Assembly: GCA_009924965.1 (NCBI GenBank)
Contig: RFQN01000004.1
Span: 1 to 20,337 of the forward strand
Origin: Verrucomicrobiota bacterium
GTDB lineage: Bacteria > Verrucomicrobiota > Verrucomicrobiia > Opitutales > UBA953
Length of the DNA: 20,337 nt
Direction of reading: 5' to 3'
Made by a program: the position numbers and the translations under genes
The notes under the pieces: generated by a model
What the model saw: only the letters and a program-made list of their open reading frames with translations
What the model was told of the DNA's origin: nothing
Database searches by the model: none
Part shown: positions 6,975 through 13,746 of the stretch, in pieces
Layout of the letters: each line of letters starts with the position of its first letter
How positions within the stretch are numbered: position 1 is the stretch's first letter

Positions 6975-7598
6975 ATGAGCGAAGAAACCAAGAATGCCGC
7001 GGCCCCGGCCGCCCCTGCTGGTAACGCCGGTTCCGGCCCTGGCGGCGAACGCCGTGGTCCGGGCGGCAACAACAACCGTCGTGGTCCGGGCGGCCCTGGT
7101 GGCCCCCGTGGTCCCCGTCGCGACAACCGCAACGACGCTCCCGCTTCCGAATACAACGACAAGGTCGTCCACATCAACCGTTGCTCGAAGGTCGTCAAAG
7201 GCGGCCGTCGCTTCAACTTCGCCGCGCTCGTCGTGGCGGGTGATGGCAAGGGCCGCGTCGGCGTCGGTTACGGCAAGGCCAAGGAAGTGCCCGATGCGAT
7301 CCGCAAGGGCACCGACCGCGCCCACCGCGCCCTCGTCCGCGTCAACCTCCGCAACAACACCATTCCGCACGAAGTCATCGGCCGCGCCGATGGTGGCGTC
7401 GTCCTGCTCCGTCCGGCCTCGCCGGGTACCGGCCTCATCGCCGGCGGTGGCGTCCGCGCTGTCCTCGAAGTGGTCGGCCTGAAGGACGTCCTCTCGAAGT
7501 CCATGGGTTCGAACAACCCGCAGGCGATCGTGAAGGCGACCCTCGACGGCCTCGCCCAGCTCCGCACCCTCGAACAAATCAAGTCCCTCCGCGCTTAA
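6975..7598 (+). CDS. rpsE: 30S ribosomal protein S5 with Gly/Arg/Pro-rich N-terminal extension
   Basis: A 207-residue protein; the S5 core normally needs about 165. The conserved part starts near residue 58 with KVVHINRCSKVVKGGRRF, followed by ALVVAGDGKGRVGVGYGKA, then the C-terminal S5 domain with the LLRPASPGTGLIAGGGVRAV block and GSNNPQ. S5 forms part of the mRNA entry site and affects decoding accuracy. The first 55 or so residues are an Ala/Gly/Pro/Arg/Asn-rich tract containing two RRGPGG units, encoded partly by a 15-base direct repeat (7053-7067 and 7080-7094). The tract is probably disordered and positively charged. rpmD, usually next, is missing: rplO starts 15 bases on. Confidence 0.97.
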   Translation: MSEETKNAAAPAAPAGNAGSGPGGERRGPGGNNNRRGPGGPGGPRGPRRDNRNDAPASEYNDKVVHINRCSKVVKGGRRFNFAALVVAGDGKGRVGVGYGKAKEVPDAIRKGTDRAHRALVRVNLRNNTIPHEVIGRADGGVVLLRPASPGTGLIAGGGVRAVLEVVGLKDVLSKSMGSNNPQAIVKATLDGLAQLRTLEQIKSLRA

Positions 7599-7613
7599 GC
7601 GGACCTCCCTACT

Positions 7614-8075
7614 ATGAAGCTCCATTCTCTGCCCGCCATCAAGGGCTCCACTCACCGTCACAAGATCCTCGGCCGCGGTCGCGGTACCGGTCACGGTAAG
7701 ACCTCTGGTCGTGGCCACAAGGGTATGAAGGCCCGTTCCGGTGGCGGTCATCGCCCTGGTTTCGAAGGCGGTCAGATGCCGCTCTACCGTCGTCTCCCGC
7801 ACCGTGGCTTCAAGAACGTGAACCGTGTCGACTACGCCGTGGTCAACCTCCGCGACATCGACGCGCTCGAAGGCAAGACCCTCGGTCTCGCCGAGTTCAA
7901 GGCCCAAGGCGTGCTCCGCTCCAACGCCCCGCTCCTCAAGGTGCTGGGTACGGGCGAGATCACCCGCGCCGTCACCGTTTCGGCCCATCGTTTCTCCGAA
8001 GCTGCCAAGCAGAAGATCGTCGCCGCCGGCGGCAAGGTCATCGAGCTCGCGGTCGCGGCAGCGAAGGCTGAGTAA
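7614..8075 (+). CDS. rplO: 50S ribosomal protein L15
   Basis: A 153-residue protein (E. coli 144). It starts MKLHSLPAIKGSTHRHKILG, has the Gly/Arg/His-rich extended arm GRGTGHGKTSGRGHKGMKAR, then GFEGGQMPLYRRLPHRGF and a globular C-terminus with ITRAVTVSAHRFSEAAK. L15 is a late-assembly protein that reaches through 23S rRNA with its arm. Directly preceding secY is the conserved order of the spc operon. The C-terminal AAAKAE tail is a minor extension. Confidence 0.97.
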   Translation: MKLHSLPAIKGSTHRHKILGRGRGTGHGKTSGRGHKGMKARSGGGHRPGFEGGQMPLYRRLPHRGFKNVNRVDYAVVNLRDIDALEGKTLGLAEFKAQGVLRSNAPLLKVLGTGEITRAVTVSAHRFSEAAKQKIVAAGGKVIELAVAAAKAE

Positions 8076-8079
8076 TCTC

Positions 8080-8096
8080 CGGAAAGACGCCTTCCG
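8080..8096 (+). promoter_or_regulatory. Short hairpin just upstream of the secY start
   Basis: CGGAA at 8080-8084 can pair with TTCCG at 8092-8096, with one more G-C pair possible after an A-C mismatch, leaving a very small loop. The stem ends two bases before the secY ATG and contains the only purine-rich stretch (GGAAAG) in the spacer. It could modulate secY initiation after rplO, but the stem is short and its meaning is an inference. Confidence 0.25.
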
Positions 8097-8098
8097 CG

Positions 8099-9625
<1,527 letters not shown>

Positions 9626-9637
9626 GCCTTTCCCCGG

Positions 9638-10399
9638 ATGATCGATCTTAAGTCGGAGGAGGAGGTAAGCCGGATGCGGGCTGCTTGTGCGGCCGCCGCC
9701 CGGGTGCTCCACGACTTGTCGTCCTTGGTCGTCCCGGGCGTCTCGACCGCCGGTTTGGACGCGGCCGCCCGTGGCCTCATGGCCCGGCATGGCTGCGAGA
9801 GCGCCTGCCATGGCTATGTGGTCGGTCGCCTGACCTACCCGGGGTACATCTGCATTTCCGTGAACGACGAAGTCGTCCACGGCATCGGCGCCCCGAACCG
9901 GATCATCCGGGACGGGGACCTCGTCTCCTTGGACGTCGTCGTCCGCCGGGATGGCTTCATTGGCGACAATGCCCGGACCATCGTGGTCGGGAAGGCCGCC
10001 CCCGAAGCCCAAGCTCTTTGCCGGGACACCGAAAACGCCCTCCATGCCGGCATCGCCGCCGTGAAGCCGGGCAACAGGGTAGGGGACATCTCGGCTGCCA
10101 TCCAGGCCGCCCTTACCCCCCAGGGGTATGGCATCGTCCGCGACTTCGTCGGGCATGGCGTGGGGCGCAAGATGCACGAAGAGCCCCAGATCCCCAATTT
10201 CGGCAAAGCCGGTACTGGACCTAAACTCTTGGCTGGCATGGCTTTAGCCATCGAGCCGATGGTCAATTTAGGCACCCATAAGATCGTCATGGCCGCCGAC
10301 GGTTGGACCGCCCGGACCGCCGACGGCAAGGTTTCCGCCCATTTCGAGCACACCGTCTTGGTGACCGAAAAAGGGGCTGAAATCCTGACCCTGCCATAA
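9638..10399 (+). CDS. map: Methionine aminopeptidase, type I
   Basis: A 253-residue M24-family metalloprotease that removes the initiator methionine from nascent proteins at the ribosome. The five expected metal ligands are visible: D99 (SLDVVV), D110 (IGDNART), H173 (VGHGVG), E206 (AIEPM) and E237 (HFEHTV); the substrate-binding His is H81 in NDEVVHGIG. The lack of a long N-terminal or zinc-finger extension makes it the short E. coli-like type Ia. It lies 12 bases after secY; in many bacteria adk sits between these two and infA-rpmJ after, but here both are absent. Its codons include more TTG and GGG than the ribosomal genes, consistent with a lower expression level. Confidence 0.97.
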   Translation: MIDLKSEEEVSRMRAACAAAARVLHDLSSLVVPGVSTAGLDAAARGLMARHGCESACHGYVVGRLTYPGYICISVNDEVVHGIGAPNRIIRDGDLVSLDVVVRRDGFIGDNARTIVVGKAAPEAQALCRDTENALHAGIAAVKPGNRVGDISAAIQAALTPQGYGIVRDFVGHGVGRKMHEEPQIPNFGKAGTGPKLLAGMALAIEPMVNLGTHKIVMAADGWTARTADGKVSAHFEHTVLVTEKGAEILTLP

Positions 10400-10412
10400 A
10401 GTATATTTTTTG
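10395..10412 (+). promoter_or_regulatory. AT-rich patch before rpsM, possible weak promoter
   Basis: The 79-base gap between map and rpsM begins with CATAAAGTATATTTTTTGC, a strikingly AT-rich patch in GC-rich DNA. TATATT at 10402-10407 resembles a -10 box, but no good -35 element lies 16-18 bases upstream. It may start an alpha-operon transcript (rpsM-rpsK-rpsD-rpoA-rplQ). No hairpin precedes the T run, so it is not a convincing intrinsic terminator for map. Confidence 0.25.
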
Positions 10413-10478
10413 CTTCCAAATCCACCCAGAACCTTCAAGTTCCGACCTCTTTCCCACCTTCCAAACAGCACGGACACC

Positions 10479-10859
10479 ATGCCTCGAATCCTCGGCGTAG
10501 ACATTCCCAACAACAAGAAAGTAGAGTACTCGCTCCGCTACATCTATGGCATCGGCCCCCGCCGCGCCACGGAGATCTGCGAAGCCCTCGGCTTCGACCC
10601 CGCCATGCGCGCGTCGAACCTGTCGGAAGAGCAGCTCAACAAGATCGTCGAGTACATCGTCCGCATGGGCTACAAGTGCGAAGGCGACCTCCGTCGCGAC
10701 ATCGCGCAGAACCTGAAGCGCCTCCAGGCGATCAAGTGCTACCGCGGCCTCCGCCACTTCCGTGGCCTCCCGGTCCGTGGCCAGCGCACGCGCACCAACG
10801 CCCGTACCCGCAAGGGCAAGCGTAAGACCGTCGGCGTCGCCGCGGCTCCTGCTAAGTAA
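10479..10859 (+). CDS. rpsM: 30S ribosomal protein S13
   Basis: A 126-residue protein (E. coli 118). It starts MPRILGVDIPNNKKVEYSLR, with YIYGIGPRRATEIC (the helix-hairpin-helix region), GDLRRDIAQNLKRLQAIKCY, and the C-terminal signature RGLRHFRGLPVRGQRTRTNA followed by RTRKGKRKTV. S13 lies in the 30S head, contacts P-site tRNA and bridges to L5. The ATG at 10479 is chosen because the conserved N-terminus begins there; an in-frame ATG at 10410 would add 23 residues without family likeness. infA and rpmJ, which often precede rpsM, are not found in the gap. Confidence 0.97.
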   Translation: MPRILGVDIPNNKKVEYSLRYIYGIGPRRATEICEALGFDPAMRASNLSEEQLNKIVEYIVRMGYKCEGDLRRDIAQNLKRLQAIKCYRGLRHFRGLPVRGQRTRTNARTRKGKRKTVGVAAAPAK

Positions 10860-10886
10860 TCATTTAACCACTACACCTACTTTCCG

Positions 10887-11447
10887 ATGAGCGAAGAAGC
10901 CCCCAAGACCCCCAAGGCACGCAAGCCCAAGGCCGCCGCGCCTGAGGCTGCCGCCCCTGCCGCCGCCCCCGCGCCGGACGTGACCGCTGCCGCGGCCGCC
11001 GCCCCTGAGGTCAGCACCGAGCGCAAGGAGATCACCGCGAAGGAGCTCCTCGGCGAAGAAATCGGCGAGATCAAGGTGCGCCGCGCCAAGGGCTCGAAGA
11101 ACATCACCGTCGGCATCTGCCACGTCCTCGCGACCTTCAACAACACCAAGGTCACCATCACTGATGCCAACGGCAACGTGATCTCTTGGGGCAGCGCCGG
11201 TCGCCACCAGTTCCGCGGTTCCCGCAAGTCCACCGCCTACGCCGCGCAGGTCGTCTGCCAGGAAGCCGCCAAGCTCGCCATGGCCCACGGCCTCAAGGAC
11301 GTCTCCGTCCGCGTCAAGGGTCCGGGCATGGGCCGCGACAGCGCCATCCGCGCCCTCCAGCTCCTCGGCCTCAACGTGACCTCGATCGTCGACACCACGC
11401 CGATCCCGCACAACGGCTGCCGCCCGCCCAAGCGTCGCCGCGTCTAA
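10887..11447 (+). CDS. rpsK: 30S ribosomal protein S11 with Ala/Pro-rich N-terminal extension
   Basis: A 186-residue protein, where S11 is usually near 129. The conserved core begins around residue 68 (GSKNITVGICHVLATFNNTK) and includes VISWGSAGRHQFRGSRKSTA, KGPGMGRDSAIRAL and the terminal IPHNGCRPPKRRRV, whose Asn-Gly is the site of isoaspartate formation in other bacteria. S11 forms the 30S platform and contacts the mRNA near the E site. The first 60 or so residues, starting MSEEAPKTPKARKPKAAAP, are Lys/Ala/Pro-rich and then acidic, likely a disordered arm. The start is supported because no alternative ATG exists before the core and the codon use is continuous. Confidence 0.96.
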   Translation: MSEEAPKTPKARKPKAAAPEAAAPAAAPAPDVTAAAAAAPEVSTERKEITAKELLGEEIGEIKVRRAKGSKNITVGICHVLATFNNTKVTITDANGNVISWGSAGRHQFRGSRKSTAYAAQVVCQEAAKLAMAHGLKDVSVRVKGPGMGRDSAIRALQLLGLNVTSIVDTTPIPHNGCRPPKRRRV

Positions 11448-11532
11448 GCCTTTTCGTTTTCCGCATCACCGTCCGGTTATGGCAACCCGGGCGGGTCCTT
11501 CCCTCCGCCACCTCTACTAATAAATAACTACT
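11448..11532 (+). promoter_or_regulatory. 85-base rpsK-rpsD leader
   Basis: This is the longest untranslated gap inside the alpha segment. It holds a pyrimidine-rich 5' part, a small inverted repeat (ACCC at 11485-11488 with GGGT at 11493-11496) and an AT-rich 3' end, CTACTAATAAATAACTACT, directly before the rpsD ATG. There is no Shine-Dalgarno site. In other bacteria S4 controls its operon by binding a leader pseudoknot; a comparable fold was not worked out here, so a regulatory role is only suggested by the unusual length. Confidence 0.25.
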
Positions 11533-12141
11533 ATGTCTCGTTACACCGGTCCCACCACGAAGCTCAACCGCCGCTTCGGCCAGAACATTTTCCCCACCTC
11601 CAAGGGTGAAGAGCGTCGTCCGTACCCTCCGGGTATCCACGGCAAGACCACCCGTCGTAAGGTCTCCGAATACGGCGTCGGCCTCAATGAGAAGCAGAAG
11701 CTTCGCATGATGTACGGCATGACCGAGAAGCAGTTCCGCCTCTCCTTCGAGCGCGCCAAGCGCCAGGGCGGCGTCGCCGGCGACAACTTCCTCCGTATCC
11801 TGGAGACCCGCCTCGACAACGTCGTCTTCCGCCTCGGCTTTGCCAACTCCCGCTCCGCGGCTCGCCAGCTCGTCTCCCACGGCCACGTCCGCGTCGACGG
11901 CCGTAAGGTCGACGTCGCCAGCTTCACCGTGGCCCCGGGCCACGAGATCGAGATCCGCGACCGCACCTCCTCCAAGCAGCTCGCCACCCGCGCCATCGAA
12001 GAAGGCCAGGGTCGCGCCGCCCCGGCTTGGCTCGTCACCTTGCCCGACCAGCTCAAGGGCCAGATGGTCCGCGAACCCGCGAAGGAAGAACTCCCGCGCG
12101 ACATCAACGTCCAGATCATCGTCGAATTCTACAGCCGCTAA
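11533..12141 (+). CDS. rpsD: 30S ribosomal protein S4
   Basis: A 202-residue protein. It begins MSRYTGPTTKLNRRFGQNIF, shows YPPGIHGKTTRRKVSEYGV and LNEKQKLRMMYGMTEKQFR, and contains the S4 RNA-binding domain with RLDNVVFRLGFANSRSAARQ then LVSHGHVRVDGRKVD. It ends INVQIIVEFYSR, the normal S4 C-terminus. S4 nucleates assembly of the 30S body and affects accuracy; in E. coli it also represses the alpha operon. There are no cysteines in the N-terminal domain, so this is the zinc-free type. Confidence 0.97.
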   Translation: MSRYTGPTTKLNRRFGQNIFPTSKGEERRPYPPGIHGKTTRRKVSEYGVGLNEKQKLRMMYGMTEKQFRLSFERAKRQGGVAGDNFLRILETRLDNVVFRLGFANSRSAARQLVSHGHVRVDGRKVDVASFTVAPGHEIEIRDRTSSKQLATRAIEEGQGRAAPAWLVTLPDQLKGQMVREPAKEELPRDINVQIIVEFYSR

Positions 12142-12171
12142 CCCTCAGCCACTCCTCACGGAACCCACGCC

Positions 12172-12921
12172 ATGTCTAAGCGACTCGGAAAATTCGAACT
12201 CCCCAAGGGCCTCAAGAAAGAGGAAGCGTCCGCTTCCGGCACTTTCGCCCGCTACACTGCCGAACCGTTTGAGACGGGCTTCGGCCACACGATCGGCAAC
12301 TCGCTGCGTCGCGTGCTCCTGAGCTCCATCGAAGGCGCCGCCATCTCGGCCGTCACCATCGAAGGCGTCCAGCATGAGTTCCAGCCCATCGAAGGCGTCG
12401 TCGAAGACGTCACCGAGATCGTCCTGAACCTCAAGAAGGTCCGCATCCGCACGGAAGCGAACAAGCGCGAGGCCTTCAAGGGCACGATCGACGTCAATAA
12501 GACCGGCGTCATCAAGGCTTCCGACATCAAGTTCGAAACCAAGGGCTCCACGGTGTCCCTGGTCAACCCGGACACCGTCATCTGCACCCTCGACCGCAAG
12601 CGCCGCTTCTTCGCCGAAGTGGAAGTGAGCGTCGGCCGCAGCTGGGCTTCCGCCGAGGAGAACAAGAAGGCCGAGCAGGCCATCGGTTCCATCCCGGTCG
12701 ACTCCCTCTTCTCCCCGGTCACCGTCGTCAAGTACCGCCAACTGCCTCAACAACGCCAACATCAACACCGTCGGCGAACTGGCGATGAAGACCGAGCAGG
12801 AGATGCTCAAGTACCGCAACTTCGGCAAGAAGTCGTTGAACGAGATCAAGGCCAAGCTCGAACAGCTCGGCCTGTCCCTCGGCCAGAAGATCGACGAGCG
12901 TCTGCTCGACAAGGGCGTTAA
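12172..12921 (+). CDS. rpoA: RNA polymerase alpha subunit, broken by an internal deletion and frameshift
   Basis: The first 189 codons are a normal alpha N-terminal domain: KFELPKGL, GFGHTIGNSLRRVLLSSIEG (36-55), the QHEFQPIEGVVEDVTEIVLN block and VDSLFSPVTVVKYR. This domain dimerises and scaffolds beta and beta-prime. Right after KYR (12738) the frame turns into unrelated sequence (QLPQQRQHQHRRR...) and stops at 12921. The real C-terminal domain is present in another frame from 12740. Compared with E. coli alpha, about residues 187-267 are missing: the end of the N-terminal domain including the third helix, the linker, and the start of the C-terminal domain with Arg265. As rpoA is essential and single-copy in most bacteria, a sequence or assembly error is the likeliest cause; a real deletion cannot be excluded. 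Confidence 0.9.
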   Translation: MSKRLGKFELPKGLKKEEASASGTFARYTAEPFETGFGHTIGNSLRRVLLSSIEGAAISAVTIEGVQHEFQPIEGVVEDVTEIVLNLKKVRIRTEANKREAFKGTIDVNKTGVIKASDIKFETKGSTVSLVNPDTVICTLDRKRRFFAEVEVSVGRSWASAEENKKAEQAIGSIPVDSLFSPVTVVKYRQLPQQRQHQHRRRTGDEDRAGDAQVPQLRQEVVERDQGQARTARPVPRPEDRRASARQGR

Positions 12922-12928
12922 CTCCTAA
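12740..12928 (+). pseudogene. rpoA: Displaced C-terminal domain of RNA polymerase alpha subunit
   Basis: Read from 12740, 62 codons encode NCLNNANINTVGELAMKTEQ, then EMLKYRNFGKKSLNEIKAKL and EQLGLSLGQKIDERLLDKG, ending in TAA at 12926-12928. This is the helix-hairpin-helix fold of the alpha C-terminal domain, which binds UP elements and activators. It starts exactly at the residue equivalent to E. coli Asn268; the GKKS motif (Gly296-Ser299) is kept, while Arg265 is in the lost part. There is no start codon of its own. It belongs with the preceding reading frame as one interrupted rpoA. Confidence 0.93.
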
Positions 12929-12943
12929 TCCTTACCTCCTCTC

Positions 12944-13405
12944 ATGCGTCACCGCACTCACCACAATGTCCTGGGGGTCAAGACGGCCCACCGTCGCTCC
13001 CTCGTCGCGAACCTCGCGGCCGCGCTTTTCACCAACGCCCGCATCACGACCACGCTCTCCCGCGCCCGTGCCGTGCGTCCGTTCGCCGAACGCCTGATCA
13101 CCCTCGCGAAGAAGGCCGAGCAGGCCAGCGACAAGAGCGTCAAGCTGCACTACTACCGCCTGGCCCTTTCCCGCATCCGCAACGAGGACGCCTGCCACCT
13201 GCTCTTCACCGAGCGCGTCAAGCAGTTCCTGGCCCGCAACGGCGGCTTCACCCGCATCTACAAGATCGGCAACCGTAAGGGCGACGCCGCCGAAACGGCG
13301 CTGATCGAGCTCGTGGGCAAGGACGACAAGGCTCCGGCCATGACGCCCAAGGCCAAGACGGCCCGTAAGCCCAAGGCCAAGCAGGAAGCGGCCGCTCAGG
13401 CCTAA
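12944..13405 (+). CDS. rplQ: 50S ribosomal protein L17
   Basis: A 153-residue protein. The L17 core is clear: MRHRTHHNVLGVKTAHRRSL, VANLAAALFTNARITTTLSR, AKAVRPFAE-like ARAVRPFAERLITLAKKA, and the GGFTRIYKIGNRKGDAAETA segment followed by LIELVGKD. L17 lies near the tunnel exit on the solvent side. After the core comes a basic Lys/Ala tail (TPKAKTARKPKAKQEAAAQA), a common type of extension. It is the last gene of the ribosomal cluster and is followed by an intrinsic terminator. Confidence 0.97.
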   Translation: MRHRTHHNVLGVKTAHRRSLVANLAAALFTNARITTTLSRARAVRPFAERLITLAKKAEQASDKSVKLHYYRLALSRIRNEDACHLLFTERVKQFLARNGGFTRIYKIGNRKGDAAETALIELVGKDDKAPAMTPKAKTARKPKAKQEAAAQA

Positions 13406-13429
13406 ACTCCCTGGCGTAGGCGCCTATCC

Positions 13430-13470
13430 GAGACGCGTTCGCCTTCACTGGCGGCGCGTCTCGCCTTTTT
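13430..13470 (+). terminator. Intrinsic terminator closing the ribosomal protein cluster
   Basis: GAGACGCG at 13430-13437 pairs perfectly with CGCGTCTC at 13455-13462. Inside, CGCC (13440-13443) pairs with GGCG (13450-13453) around a TTCACT loop, giving 12 base pairs in all. A GCC and five T (13466-13470) follow. This is a textbook Rho-independent terminator 24 bases after rplQ, and it sets the alpha operon apart from the guaA-dnaX-hrpB region. Confidence 0.9.
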
Positions 13471-13490
13471 AACCCCTCTCCACCCCTCCC

Positions 13491-13727
13491 ATGCTTCAGC
13501 CCGTCGACCTCAGCGTCTTCCTGGCCTTCGTCGCTGGGCTGGTGGTCTTGGGGTTGTTCGGCCTCCAGGCCTGGTACGACCGCCGGGACGCCCTGCTGTT
13601 CGACCACCGCCGCCTGAACTCGGCCTTCTGCTGCACCCGGTGCTCCCTGACCTTCGTCCGGCCCCGTCGCCGGGAGGAGGCCACTTGCCCCCGCTGCGGT
13701 TGGAACAATGTTCGCCTCAAGTTCTGA
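13491..13727 (+). CDS. Small membrane-anchored zinc-ribbon protein
   Basis: A 78-residue protein of unknown function. Residues 9-27 (VFLAFVAGLVVLGLFGLQA) form one hydrophobic helix near the N-terminus, which is a probable membrane anchor. The rest is basic and holds two CxxC pairs, CTRC at 48-51 and CPRC at 66-69, spaced like a zinc ribbon; the ending CGWNNVR resembles rubredoxin-like knuckles. By the positive-inside rule the ribbon probably faces the cytoplasm. It lies 20 bases after the terminator and 19 before guaA, so it may be co-transcribed with guaA. Codon use matches the neighbours. It may recruit a nucleic acid or protein to the membrane, but nothing in the sequence proves that. Confidence 0.75.
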   Translation: MLQPVDLSVFLAFVAGLVVLGLFGLQAWYDRRDALLFDHRRLNSAFCCTRCSLTFVRPRRREEATCPRCGWNNVRLKF

Positions 13728-13746
13728 ATCCCCCTAACTTTTCCCT

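Noticed and set aside
7020..7120. Tandem repeat or mobile repeat in the rpsE 5' region
   Set aside because: The repeats are in frame and encode Gly/Pro/Arg codons of the S5 arm; they are low-complexity coding sequence.
12739..12921. Programmed frameshift in rpoA
   Set aside because: There is no slippery heptamer at the junction, and a shift of frame would not restore the roughly 80 missing residues; a deletion is required.
13417..13426. Perfect palindrome TAGGCGCCTA after rplQ
   Set aside because: Ten bases of palindrome in GC-rich DNA is not significant, no second copy was seen, and the nearby terminator explains the region.
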